Of a stretch of 64,000 nucleotides of DNA, positions 17,833-27,197 are shown in pieces. The position numbers were made by a program, and so were the translations under genes. Under the pieces are notes generated by a model that was not told the DNA's origin, did no database searches, and saw only the letters and a list, made by a program, of their open reading frames with translations. The number at the start of each line of letters is the position of its first letter. The stretch's first letter is position 1. Origin of the DNA: Nitrospira sp. (GTDB taxonomy: Bacteria; Nitrospirota; Nitrospiria; Nitrospirales; Nitrospiraceae). Where the stretch lies: assembly GCA_016715825.1 (NCBI GenBank), contig JADJXO010000002.1, positions 434,001 to 498,000 on the forward strand, read 5' to 3'.

Positions 17833-20800
17833 ATGAAACCCAAGGCCATCAAGAAAAAGCGTTGGGTAAGGGCAAGGCCACCTTCGCCGGTCCTTCACCC
17901 AGGAGATCGGCAGGAACGTTGGGCCAGATCAGCAAAGGACGAGGTCTTTGCCGAAGCCTTCCGCCTGAGTCCTCACCCGATCGGTATCACGGAACTCGAG
18001 ACCGGACGCTGTCTGGAGATCAATGACGCGTGTCTCGAGATCTTCGGGTTTCGTCGAGACGAAGTCATTGGAAAGACCACCTTGATGTTGGGAATCTGGC
18101 CCGACCCTCTCGACCGTGCAAGACTCGTCGATCGACTTCGTGCTGAAGGGGCGGTCAGGAATCATGAAGTCTCCATGCGGATGAGGAACGGAGAATGCCG
18201 ACAGTTCCTCATCTCCACGAGCATGATCACCCTCACAGGGAAAGCGTGCATCCTCACGGTCGGCAATGACATCACCGAACGCAAGCAGGCCGAGGAGGTG
18301 CTTCGCCGGTTGAACGAGACGCTTGAACAGCGTGTCGACGAGCGCACGACGGCATTGAGGACGGTGCAAGCCAGGCAACAACTTCTGCTGACGTCCGCTC
18401 CGGTGGTGCTCTACGCCTGTAAGGCAGACGGGGATTATGCCGCCACATTCGTCAGTGAGAACGTGGTGGCGCAGCTCGGGCATAGCCCGAAAGACTTCAC
18501 GAGTCACTCGGACTTTTGGATGAGTCATATCCATCCCGATGATCGTGCGTATGTGTTGGCTGGCCTTTCGAGAACCTTTAAACATGGCCGTCATATCCAC
18601 GAATACCGGTTCCTGCATAAGGATGGAGCCTATCGCTGGCTTCGCGATGAAGTCCGCCTGCTCCGCGATGAGGCGGGTACGCCGCTCGAACTCATCGGGT
18701 TCCAGATCGACGTGTCCGACCAGAAACGGGCGAACGAAGCACTGCGCGAAGGCGAAGAACAATTTCGGTTGTTTATCGAACACGCCCCTGCTGCGATCGC
18801 TATGTTTGACCGGGACATGCGTTATTTGGGAGCGAGCCGGCGCTGGTTGGAGGATTATGGGCTCTACGGAGATATTCTGGGTCGGTCCCACTATGACCTG
18901 ACTCCCGATTTTCCGTCATGGTGGAAGGAAGTCCATCGGCGAGGTCTGACGGGAGAAATCCTCAGTTCGGATGAAGACCGCTTCGTCCGATCCGATGGCA
19001 CCATCCAGTGGGTCACCTGGAGTGTTCGCCCGTGGTACAGCGGGGATACGGTCGGCGGTATCGTGGTTGCCACCGAAGACGTGACGGCCCGTGTGGAAGC
19101 GAAGCGTGCCCTTCACGAGAGCGAGGAACGATCGGATCAGGTCATTCGCCTGGCTAACTTTGGGATTCTTGATCATGACCACCGCGCCGGGACCGTCTAC
19201 TGGTCGCCGGTGATGAGAGAAATGTATGGAGTTGGGCCCGATGAGCCGGCTTCCGTCGAAGGGTATCTCGCGCTCGTCCATCCGGATGACCGAGAAGCGG
19301 TGGTGACGGCGATGACGGTGACGAATCATTCAGTCGGTGACGATCTGAACTTGGTGGAGCATCGTGTGGTGCGGCCCGACGGTAGTATCCGTTGGTTGAG
19401 CTTGCGATCATGGACGCTGTTTGACGATGAGGGAACAGATCGTCGCCCCACACGAACCCTGGGAGCGATGATCGACATTACGAAACGCAAACAAGCTGAG
19501 GAGGCACTGAAGCTCAGCGAGCGTCAATTTGCTTCCTTCATGGATAATTTGCCTGGCTTTGCGTGGATCAAAGACGGTCAAGGTAAATATCTGTACGTCA
19601 ATCGACTCTTCCAAGAATCTCTGATGGGAGCAGTAGATTGGAAAGAAAAAACCGCCCGTGAGTTGTGGCCGGAAGAGATTGCCGAGCAGCACGAGCAAAT
19701 TTTTGAGAAAGTATGGGAGACGCGGATGCCACTGCACACGGTGGCGCCGTTCCTGCAAGATGGAGAGGTTCGGCATGCGCTTGTCAGCAAGTTTCCCATT
19801 GTTGATCACAAAGGGTCCCCTGCCCTGTTGGGTGGCGTGGCGGTCGATATCACTGAGCGCCAGCAAGCGGAGGAGTTGCTGCGGCAGCAAGCAGACTTAT
19901 TGAATCAATCCCACGATGCCATTTTTGCATGGAAGATCGGAGGAGGCATCGTGTACTGGAACCGCGGGGCAGAAGAACTCTATGGATGGCGATCGGACGA
20001 GGTGATTGGGCGCAGTAGTCACGCGCTGCTCAATACGAGCCCTTCGACGACGACCAAAGAGATGGAAGCTCACCTTGCGCACGAGGGTCGGTGGTACGGT
20101 GAGATTACTCACATCGCCAAGGATGGTCGGCGGTTGATGGTCGAGAGTCGGCATGTGCGAGTCATGTACGGTGGCCAGGAATACGCGCTGGAGTCCAATC
20201 GTGACATCACTGAACGTAAGCAGGCGGAAGAGGCGCTTCATCGCCAGCAAGTGCAGCTGGAGGAGCTGACGTCGAAGCTCCTGACAGCGCAAGAACAGGA
20301 GCGGCGACGAATCGCCCGGGATCTGCATGATGATGTGAGTCAGCGACTGGCGGCTTTGGTCCTGGAGGTCGCGTCGTTCGAGAATCATTCTTCGATCGTA
20401 CCGGCACAACTGACGCAAGCGTTGATAACGTTGCGGCAAGGATTAGAACAGGTTTCCGACGACGTGCACAGCCTGGCCTATCGTCTCCATCCCTCGCTCT
20501 TGGAGCATGCCGGACTGCGCCCGGCTGTCGAAGACCATATCGAGCAGGTTGCTCGGCGCACGGGCCTGCCGATCCGGCTCAAGATTGCCGGGGTTCCAAC
20601 GGCTGTGCCACTCGATCACGCCACCTGTCTCTTCCGGGTGATGCAGGAGAGTGTCCAGAACATCGTCAAACATGCGCAGGCTACGCAGGCGACCGTCCGG
20701 CTTCGTGGGTCTTCTAAAGGGCTTGGGCTGTCCGTCCTAGACAATGGGAACGGGTTTAACGTGGATGGTTTGAGCGTCCATGAACAAGGTCTAGGGTTGA

Positions 20801-20913
20801 GCAGCATGGAGGAACGATTGCGGCAATTGCACGGGGTTTTCAGAATTCAGTCGAGACCGTCCCAAGGGACGAAGGTCTGTGCGTGGGTACCCTTTGAAGT
20901 GGAGGTCACATGA
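17833..20913 (+). CDS. Soluble histidine kinase with six PAS domains (NarL-system type)
   Basis: 1,026 aa from ATG 17833; an in-frame GTG at 17752 is the alternative, and neither has a strong ribosome site. Six PAS/PAC units run in series, most closing with an ITERKQAEE-like linker. They are followed by a HisKA_3 dimerisation domain (ERRRIARDLHDDVSQRLA, phospho-His near 832) and a HATPase with the N box QESVQNIVKHA and G box DNGNGF...GLGLSSMEERL. No membrane helix is seen, so it senses cytosolic signals such as redox state or small ligands. Its stop overlaps the start of the response regulator by 4 bp, indicating a dedicated pair. Confidence 0.92.
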   Translation: MKPKAIKKKRWVRARPPSPVLHPGDRQERWARSAKDEVFAEAFRLSPHPIGITELETGRCLEINDACLEIFGFRRDEVIGKTTLMLGIWPDPLDRARLVDRLRAEGAVRNHEVSMRMRNGECRQFLISTSMITLTGKACILTVGNDITERKQAEEVLRRLNETLEQRVDERTTALRTVQARQQLLLTSAPVVLYACKADGDYAATFVSENVVAQLGHSPKDFTSHSDFWMSHIHPDDRAYVLAGLSRTFKHGRHIHEYRFLHKDGAYRWLRDEVRLLRDEAGTPLELIGFQIDVSDQKRANEALREGEEQFRLFIEHAPAAIAMFDRDMRYLGASRRWLEDYGLYGDILGRSHYDLTPDFPSWWKEVHRRGLTGEILSSDEDRFVRSDGTIQWVTWSVRPWYSGDTVGGIVVATEDVTARVEAKRALHESEERSDQVIRLANFGILDHDHRAGTVYWSPVMREMYGVGPDEPASVEGYLALVHPDDREAVVTAMTVTNHSVGDDLNLVEHRVVRPDGSIRWLSLRSWTLFDDEGTDRRPTRTLGAMIDITKRKQAEEALKLSERQFASFMDNLPGFAWIKDGQGKYLYVNRLFQESLMGAVDWKEKTARELWPEEIAEQHEQIFEKVWETRMPLHTVAPFLQDGEVRHALVSKFPIVDHKGSPALLGGVAVDITERQQAEELLRQQADLLNQSHDAIFAWKIGGGIVYWNRGAEELYGWRSDEVIGRSSHALLNTSPSTTTKEMEAHLAHEGRWYGEITHIAKDGRRLMVESRHVRVMYGGQEYALESNRDITERKQAEEALHRQQVQLEELTSKLLTAQEQERRRIARDLHDDVSQRLAALVLEVASFENHSSIVPAQLTQALITLRQGLEQVSDDVHSLAYRLHPSLLEHAGLRPAVEDHIEQVARRTGLPIRLKIAGVPTAVPLDHATCLFRVMQESVQNIVKHAQATQATVRLRGSSKGLGLSVLDNGNGFNVDGLSVHEQGLGLSSMEERLRQLHGVFRIQSRPSQGTKVCAWVPFEVEVT

Positions 20914-21563
20914 AGCGGCCGCGTATTTTGATGGCAGACGATCACGCCATTGTTCTGGCCGGGTTACGGAAGCTGGTTGAAGCCGAGGGCGAGGTCGTTG
21001 GGATGGTGGAAGACGGGCGGGCGTTGGTCGATATGGCGCAGCAGCTCCGCCCTGACATTGTCTTGCTCGATATCTCGATGCCATTGCTGAATGGGCTGGA
21101 TGCGGCACGTCAGCTGACCAAGCTGGTGCCGGAAAGCAAGCTCATTTTTCTCACCATGCATGCGACCCCTACCTATGCCACGGAAGCCTTTAAGGCTGGA
21201 GCCGCCGGGTATCTGATTAAGCGCTCAGCGGCGGTAGAACTGAAGCAAGCGATCCAGGCGGTGATGCGAGGTCAACACTACATGACGCCGCTGATCACGA
21301 AGGATGTGTTGGCGGCCACACTGCAATCCCCGGATGGGCAACCTAGTAAGCCGCTCGTGACGTCTCTGACCCAGCGGCAACGTGAAGTGCTCCAGCTTGT
21401 GGCGGAGGGAAAGGGAACCAAAACGATCGCCTCCATTCTGAATATTTCCGTGAAAACCGTGGAATTCCACAAGTTTCGAATCATGGGAGAGCTTAATCTG
21501 CATTCCACCGCCGAGCTCATCAAGTATGCCATCGCTGAAGGCCTCGTGAGCGTGTCGACCTAG
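20910..21563 (+). CDS. NarL/FixJ-family response regulator
   Basis: 217 aa. Receiver domain with the acidic pocket (MADDHAIVL), phospho-Asp 54 in VLLDISMP and the conserved Lys in YLIKRSA. A LuxR-type HTH follows (LTQRQREVLQLVAEGKGTKTIASILNIS, VKTVEFHK). It should bind DNA once phosphorylated by the six-PAS kinase, whose stop codon overlaps its ATG. Targets are unknown; no metabolic operon adjoins the pair. Confidence 0.93.
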   Translation: MKRPRILMADDHAIVLAGLRKLVEAEGEVVGMVEDGRALVDMAQQLRPDIVLLDISMPLLNGLDAARQLTKLVPESKLIFLTMHATPTYATEAFKAGAAGYLIKRSAAVELKQAIQAVMRGQHYMTPLITKDVLAATLQSPDGQPSKPLVTSLTQRQREVLQLVAEGKGTKTIASILNISVKTVEFHKFRIMGELNLHSTAELIKYAIAEGLVSVST

Positions 21564-21735
21564 GCATCGGCCGGAGGCTGGACGGGTCTGTAGGGTCATT
21601 GAGAAGCTCACGTCGTCACTAGTAAGATACCCTCCTCTTTCTAGAAACTTCCCTAGTTCACAAAGATCGTACTTGCTCGCTAAGATCCTAGCGAAGAGAG
21701 TTGAGTGGAGGGGGCGTGCCCGTTAAGGAATGAGA

Positions 21736-22038
21736 ATGATCGAAAAGGAAGAGCCAGTCAGTTCCGAAGAGGGTTCCATGCGAGTTTCAGCGATCATTGA
21801 CCGTGTCCATCGTGCATTAGAAGAATTTGGTGCCAGTTGCTCGATGGAGGACGTTGTTGGGCTTTGTCCAGAATTGACCTGGAATCAGGTGTATCTCGCC
21901 ATCGATTATTTGAATAAGACAGGAAGAGTTCGTGTGACACTCGATCCGGATAGAACCTACTCAGTCCAGGCTTACCCAGTCACCACCGAACCATCCCACG
22001 TGTCTTCGAGACAAGGTCGCGTTCAGACCACTGTCTAG
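21736..22038 (+). CDS. Small winged-helix-like protein of unknown function
   Basis: 100 aa from ATG 21736 (AAGGA upstream; ATG 21730 also possible). The middle (IIDRVHRALEEFGASCSMED ... LTWNQVYLAIDYLNKTGRVRVTLDP) has the rhythm of a winged helix: helices, a recognition-like helix, then a beta hairpin. It could bind DNA. No enzymatic motif is present and I cannot name the family. Confidence 0.6.
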   Translation: MIEKEEPVSSEEGSMRVSAIIDRVHRALEEFGASCSMEDVVGLCPELTWNQVYLAIDYLNKTGRVRVTLDPDRTYSVQAYPVTTEPSHVSSRQGRVQTTV

Positions 22039-22366
22039 CAATCGTACAAGACTCCGTCCGACTCGGTTCGGCAAGGGAATATTTTTTCTTGTTAGCGTAT
22101 CCCGTTCAGGCTGCACCAACCTATTCGAAGCGACTCATGCTGGCCCCTGTGTCTAAGCCAGTTGACAGTACCTCTTCCTCAGACTAAATTTACGGTCGAT
22201 ATTGGTTCCCAGGCGTCCATGGGGCCGGGTTGGCGTTTGGCATCCGACGCTGTGGTGTCAGATGCAGCAGTGTGTTTCAGGGAGGATGTCTATCGGTCTC
22301 AGACTTGGGAAGTGTGCTGTGGTGTACTACTTCATTCCGTGAGGGGTCCGGACGAAAGGAGTAGCT
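22039..22366. other. Intergenic region before a mini-protein gene
   Basis: About 330 bp without a supported gene. The frames in it lack ribosome sites. It likely holds the promoter of the 27-aa membrane protein at 22367. Confidence 0.35.
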
Positions 22367-22450
22367 ATGGATAGTACCTTCATAATGTTTGCGGTCGTGA
22401 TGCTCGTGATCTTCATCGGCGGTATCATCCTGTACAAGAAGAGCGTCTAG
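22367..22450 (+). CDS. 27-aa single-helix membrane mini-protein (YKKS tail)
   Basis: A 27-codon gene with a strong ribosome site (AAAGGAG, 6 bp before ATG). It starts MDSTF, has one hydrophobic helix of about 17 residues, and ends ILYKKSV. A second gene at 24489-24569 encodes a related protein with the same length, layout and ending (VVYKKSA). The shared start (MD), helix position and YKKS tail across two separately transcribed genes argue that both are real. Topology is likely N-out with the basic tail in the cytosol. The function is unknown. Confidence 0.7.
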   Translation: MDSTFIMFAVVMLVIFIGGIILYKKSV

Positions 22451-22719
22451 ACATCGTTCTACCACGTACCGTCGTTCGTCAGTGGCTCAACACCTGATGC
22501 CCTTTGCCGGTTGCCTATTGGGTGTGTTGAGCGTCAATTGAGCGGTGCGCCAATTCCATTTCTGCCTGATCACAGAGGGAGCCAGGCACGGTCTCTGTGT
22601 TAACACACCAAGAGCAGGAATGCCGGCCAGCTGCTCGACACGCTCGTACGAGTGTGTCCGCGAGGCACACCAAGAGAAATTCACAAGAAAGACATCACAG
22701 AGAGGAAGGCTCTTATCCG

Positions 22720-23655
22720 CTAGTCTCGGATTGCCTTGGCTCGCTTTTGAAGATAGGCATTACGGACCGCAGCGTAGAGGTCAAGGGTTGATTCTTCAAC
22801 ACCCTGAAACTTCTCCAAGTTTAGAGAGCGATCGTTGACGATCTCTAGCGCACGCGCACCAATCGAAATCGCATAAGTGGCTGCTCGCTCATCGATATCA
22901 ACTACTGTAGGGATCGAATCAATGCTATGCATGGTCGGGAGGATCAGCCAGTAAATCGGGTTGAGGGCGATGTCTCCGGCATAGCCGATAAGATCCCGAA
23001 CCGTATAGGGTCCCAATAGCGGCACCATCAGATAGGGCCCTGGTTTAACTCCGTAAAATCCTAGAGTCTGTCCCGTATCCTCTTCCGGTGTGGTGAGGTT
23101 GAAGCGCCCTGCCACATCGAAGAACCCCCCGATCCCAACGGTCGTATTAATGAGGAATCGCCCAGCCTCTATCCCTGCGCCCTTGAATTTACCTTGAAAT
23201 ATATTGTTCAGGAATCGTGGCGTTACACGACTATTATAGAAGACGTTGCTGACCCCAATCTGGATGCTATCCGGAACGACAACGTTGTATCCCTTGGCAA
23301 CCGGCTTCAGCACCCAACGATCGAGCTGCCGGTTGAACTCAAAGAACTTGGTATTGAGAGGTTCCCAAGGGTCATACTCCTCAACCGTCCCTTCACCCGG
23401 TTCGGCAAATGGATCAAACGGCTCATCTGAAGATTGATCGTCAGCGGTTACAAAGGGTGGAGGGGTGGAGGAAGAAGTTGAGGAGGCATCCGCGATAAGA
23501 CCTGCCGAGGAGTTGTGCTCCACGCCTGGAACCTCGGAGCGTGTTGAACCGGTCTGTACCGCACAACCAGCAAGTAGCACGCATATACCGCCAAGGACAA
23601 GTCCACCTCTACTTCCAATCGACCGGGCCGGCCTACAACCAGTCTGTATTCGCAT
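22720..23655 (-). CDS. mlaA: MlaA (VacJ) outer-membrane lipid asymmetry lipoprotein
   Basis: 311 aa from ATG 23655, with AGGAGG about 12 bp upstream; the earlier TTG frame start would put that site inside the gene. The signal ends in VLLAGC (lipobox). A Ser/Thr/Pro-rich linker leads to the MlaA domain: DPWEPLNTKFFEFNRQLD, GRFLINTTVGIGGFFDVA, EDTGQTLGFYGVKPGPYLM and PLLGPYTVRDLIGY. MlaA removes misplaced phospholipids from the outer leaflet and passes them to MlaC. A MlaC-like gene lies at 9496-10164. Confidence 0.92.
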   Translation of the reverse strand: MRIQTGCRPARSIGSRGGLVLGGICVLLAGCAVQTGSTRSEVPGVEHNSSAGLIADASSTSSSTPPPFVTADDQSSDEPFDPFAEPGEGTVEEYDPWEPLNTKFFEFNRQLDRWVLKPVAKGYNVVVPDSIQIGVSNVFYNSRVTPRFLNNIFQGKFKGAGIEAGRFLINTTVGIGGFFDVAGRFNLTTPEEDTGQTLGFYGVKPGPYLMVPLLGPYTVRDLIGYAGDIALNPIYWLILPTMHSIDSIPTVVDIDERAATYAISIGARALEIVNDRSLNLEKFQGVEESTLDLYAAVRNAYLQKRAKAIRD

Positions 23656-23941
23656 ACGTAACGTGATCCTCCTAGGAATCAATTAACTCACTGTAGCAGT
23701 GCGGCCTCGCACTGTACCAAAAGTCAAGTCGTGCGCCAATCTCTAAATTTCTGATCCCTTGATCCGAAGAAGAACACAGAAGCCACACGCTCTTTTGTCG
23801 TCATGGCATGATGATGGCTCGACCATGCGTTGGACAACACGGACCACGTTCGCAGCCGAGTCTGACGTCTGGAACCAGGCATCTGCATGGATTGCCTGTA
23901 AGCTCCGGAACACCTCATGACACTGGACCAGGAGGATGCCG

Positions 23942-24264
23942 ATGAATGCCGTGATCGGAGTCGATGGCTCAAAATATTCGGAGTGGGCGCAGGGATGGCT
24001 GGGGCGGATTCCCTTTCGTGTCGCACCTCAGGTCATGGCGATTCATACCATAGATTTGAATTCTGCTCGGATACGCTATCTGGTCAGGCAAATCCCACGG
24101 GTAGGAGCGGCGGCTAAAGAAATCTTGCGGGTGGTGAGCCTTGAGCGGCCTGATCTGATTGTGACCGGAGCAAAAGGACGGAGTGCGGTGGCCCGTTTTC
24201 TCCAGGAAGCGTCTCAACAAAACTGATCCATCAGAGCGCCTGCTCGACTCTCATTATTCGGTAA
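23942..24264 (+). pseudogene. Universal stress protein with internal deletion and frameshift
   Basis: ATG 23942 follows AGGAGG at 6 bp. The N-terminus is typical of USPs (AVIGVDGSKYSEWAQGWL). The central third of the domain is missing, and homology resumes at ILRVVSLERPDLIVTGAKGRS. A one-base loss near 24202 then moves the C-terminus (GSVSTKLIHQSACSTLIIR) into another frame, ending at 24264; without repair the frame stops at 24226. Two independent lesions show that this copy is dead. An intact double USP is at 59465-60370. Confidence 0.8.
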
Positions 24265-24488
24265 AGGGAGTCCCTCCAGCGCAGTATGTGCTTACAGCCG
24301 TCAGCGTTGCGACTCTGCCACGCAAGGCAGGCAGCATACTCACCGGAGGGACGAAGAATAGGTGAAAAACACCAGCAACCAGAGGAAGAACCATTCGCCT
24401 TAGAGTCTTCAGCTTCCGCAGAAAGGCAATCCTACGAGATTTGGAGGCTCTTTCCTTGACGAAGTCTGGTAGCTCCTCGTATGGCGTG

Positions 24489-24569
24489 TTATGCACTCTT
24501 TTTGTACACGACGAGCCCGGCGATGAGAAGCACTCCCATCACTCCCGCAAACATCCACAACATATCCAT
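24489..24569 (-). CDS. 26-aa single-helix membrane mini-protein (YKKS tail)
   Basis: A 26-codon gene with AAAGGAG 7 bp before ATG 24569. It starts MDMLW, has one hydrophobic helix and ends VVYKKSA. It is a paralogue of the 27-aa protein encoded at 22367-22450 on the other strand: same start, same helix position, same YKKS tail. It is too short for normal gene callers. Function is unknown; such proteins often regulate a larger membrane partner. Confidence 0.7.
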   Translation of the reverse strand: MDMLWMFAGVMGVLLIAGLVVYKKSA

Positions 24570-24800
24570 AAAACGCTCCTTTCGGCTAGTAACGATGATA
24601 GTGACTACTGGACAGGGAGTAGCAACTCCTGTGCGAGCAACAAGAGAGGGAGCCTAGCCATAACGTTGCGATAATAAGTGTGTCTGAGCGGTACCGGTAC
24701 GCATGGTTTGGGGAATTGTGGAGAATGTCCCCATCGCCGTCCAGTTCACTAGACAAATTTGGAGAAAGAACATCTTCTTGATAAGACTTTGGCCTAGACG

Positions 24801-25745
24801 CTAGCCCAGGCATTCCCGACCATGGGGCGTGGACAAATCCTGTTCAGGTCCGATCGGGACTATGCGAGTAGGATTGATGTCGTCGTGGGTGACGTAGTAG
24901 TGCCGCTTGATATGGTCAAAATTCACAGTGTCGGCAACTCCATCGGTTTGGTAGAGGTCTTTGAGATAGCCGAAGAGGTTGGGGTAGTCAGCGATTCGTC
25001 GAAGGTTACATTTGAAATGCCCATAGTACACGACGTCGAATCGTACCAAGGTGACAAAGAGCCTCCAGTCGGTTTCAACGATCTCAGATCCGTATAGATA
25101 ACGGCGGGTTGCAAGTCTCGCATCAAGTTGATCCAGTGCCGCAAACAAGGCCCGTGCCGCTCGTTCATACGCATGTTGGGATGTCGCAAATCCCGTTCGA
25201 TAGACCCCGTCGTTCACGTTCTCATAGATGAACCGATTGAGCTCGTCGATCTCCTGCCTCAACTGAGCCGGATACAAATCAATCGGACTATCAGTGAATC
25301 GATTGAACTCAACGTTGAAGATCCTCATCAGATCATCGTCGGAATTGGTGACGATGCGTTTCGTGGCACAATCCCATAAGACCGGGACCGTGACGCGGCC
25401 AACATAGTTCGGATTCGTGGCCACATAGGCTTGGTGGAGAAACTGAAATCCATTGATGAAGTCGAGGGAATGGCCAGAACCTTCGCGAAAGGCCCATCCC
25501 CGATCATCACGAACAGGGTCCACGACGGTCATACCGATCACCGTCTCCAGTTTTTTCAGCTTGCGTACGATGATCGTACGATGAGCCCAGGGGCAGGCCC
25601 ATGAGACGTAGAGATGGTAGCGACCTGTTTCGGCCGGATAGCCAGAGCTGCCGTCGGCCGTGACCCATTTGCGGAATGCATCTGCCTGGCGGGTAAACTC
25701 ACCAGCCGGCGATTGTTCGTCCGGAAACTGCGCCTGAATCTTCAT
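24801..25745 (-). CDS. yqjG: Glutathionyl-hydroquinone reductase (Xi-class GST)
   Basis: 314 aa. The N-terminal thioredoxin fold carries the catalytic motif SWACPWAHR (Cys near 50), and the C-terminal helical GST domain has the family stretch LYGSEIVETDWRLFVTLVRFD, with DVVYYGHFKCN following. These enzymes reduce glutathionyl-(hydro)quinones in the cytosol, recycling quinols and detoxifying quinones. Length and motifs are standard for the YqjG/PcpF family. Monocistronic. Confidence 0.93.
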   Translation of the reverse strand: MKIQAQFPDEQSPAGEFTRQADAFRKWVTADGSSGYPAETGRYHLYVSWACPWAHRTIIVRKLKKLETVIGMTVVDPVRDDRGWAFREGSGHSLDFINGFQFLHQAYVATNPNYVGRVTVPVLWDCATKRIVTNSDDDLMRIFNVEFNRFTDSPIDLYPAQLRQEIDELNRFIYENVNDGVYRTGFATSQHAYERAARALFAALDQLDARLATRRYLYGSEIVETDWRLFVTLVRFDVVYYGHFKCNLRRIADYPNLFGYLKDLYQTDGVADTVNFDHIKRHYYVTHDDINPTRIVPIGPEQDLSTPHGRECLG

Positions 25746-25985
25746 ACAAAACTGGTCCGTTACGGTATCAGTATCTCATATCGACAATCGATGGTGTGAG
25801 GAAGTCGTAGAGAGCGACTGTAGCATTTCGCCACGCCATCAAACCCGCATCGTAGCAAAATGCAACGAATATTCAGGCTTGCACGACGAAAACGGTGTTA
25901 TCGGGAGGGCATGCCCCGTGCGAGGAGATCAACAGAGGGTGAATGCACCCTGAACTCGATGAGTAATGCCAAGGGGTTGTGATTC

Positions 25986-27197
25986 GTGAGATACAGCCGG
26001 CTGAATCAAGACGCAACCGGATTGCTCGTTCGATTGATGCGCAGTCTGGCAGCCTGCGTGGTCGTCGTGGTGAGCATGGCCTGCGAGAGCAAGCCAGTCG
26101 ATACTGCGGTCGCCAAGCAGAAGCTATCACCTACACAATCAGGGCGAGTGAGCCTGACACCAGAAGAGTTAGCTAGAGTCCAGCTGGAATTTGCATCGGT
26201 GGCGGAAGGGCAGATTCGTTCGCACCGTCAGTTTCCCGCAACCGTCCAGGCCAACCAAAACGAATTGGCCGAGGTCACCACGTTGATCCGTGGCCGGGTT
26301 GTAAAAGTCCACGTCGATGTCGGGCAGGATGTGAAAAAGGGCACTCTCTTGGCGATGCTCCACAGCGTGGACCTTGGCGTCGCTGAGGGGGAATACTTGA
26401 AGGCTAAGGCTCGGCTGGAAGAGGCGGAACGATCGTACGCACGGGCCAAGGAACTATATGACAACAAGGCGGTGAGTCTGGCTGAACTTCAGCGCCGTGA
26501 GGCCGCGATGAAGACCGCGCGAGCTGAAGTGCGGGAAGCGCAAAACCGTCTTCAATTGCTTGGTGTGCCGCCGGAGGAAATCGAGAGGCTTGATCGAGAT
26601 TTGACGATCAGGGCCGACATGCCTCTACGTGCACCGTTCGCCGGACGAGTGATCACACGCAACCTCACGCAGGGTGAAGTGGTTGAGACCGAGCAGAAGC
26701 TGTTTACCGTGGCGAATCTCACTGATGTGTGGGTAATCGGCAATGTGCCGGAGAAAGACGTGCAATTCATCCGAAAGGATCAGAAAGCCCACGTGATCCT
26801 AGCGGCGTACCCGCACGCCATTTTTTCGGGAACGATCACGTACATCGGCGATACGCTTGATCCGGCCACTCGTACCATGAGCCTACGGGTGACCGTGCCG
26901 AACCCCGATCGCCTGTTGAAACCAGAGATGTTCGCCATTGTCAGCGTGTACGGGACCTCGAGCAAGGATGTGTTGAGTGTACCCCTTGCGGCTGTCCAAG
27001 ACGGGCCTGACGGCAGGATGGTGTTTGTTCTACGGGGGCCTGGTGTCTTTGAGGCACGGCCCGTGAAGTTGGGGCATGAAGAGGGAGACGTCGTCACGGT
27101 ACTGGAGGGGGTCAAGGTTGGTGAGCAGGTCGTCACCAAGGGCTCCTTCGCACTCAAATCTCAAATGGAACGGGATAAGATCGAGCCCACGCCATGA
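25986..27197 (+). CDS. CzcB/CusB-family RND efflux periplasmic adaptor
   Basis: 403 aa from GTG 25986 (an ATG at 26037 is possible). A lipoprotein-like signal ends VVVSMAC. A lipoyl half (GRVVKVHVDVGQDVKKGTLL), coiled coil (about 130-200), second lipoyl half (LRAPFAGRVITRNLTQGEVV) and beta-barrel domain follow. It links the RND pump to an outer-membrane channel. Its stop overlaps the pump gene ATG by 4 bp. The N-terminal His/Asp-rich metal domain of true CzcB is absent, so the metal cannot be named. Confidence 0.9.
   Translation: MRYSRLNQDATGLLVRLMRSLAACVVVVVSMACESKPVDTAVAKQKLSPTQSGRVSLTPEELARVQLEFASVAEGQIRSHRQFPATVQANQNELAEVTTLIRGRVVKVHVDVGQDVKKGTLLAMLHSVDLGVAEGEYLKAKARLEEAERSYARAKELYDNKAVSLAELQRREAAMKTARAEVREAQNRLQLLGVPPEEIERLDRDLTIRADMPLRAPFAGRVITRNLTQGEVVETEQKLFTVANLTDVWVIGNVPEKDVQFIRKDQKAHVILAAYPHAIFSGTITYIGDTLDPATRTMSLRVTVPNPDRLLKPEMFAIVSVYGTSSKDVLSVPLAAVQDGPDGRMVFVLRGPGVFEARPVKLGHEEGDVVTVLEGVKVGEQVVTKGSFALKSQMERDKIEPTP

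Noticed and set aside
17929..18891. Minus-strand frame of 320 codons in the kinase gene
   Set aside because: Antisense shadow of a well-supported six-PAS kinase.
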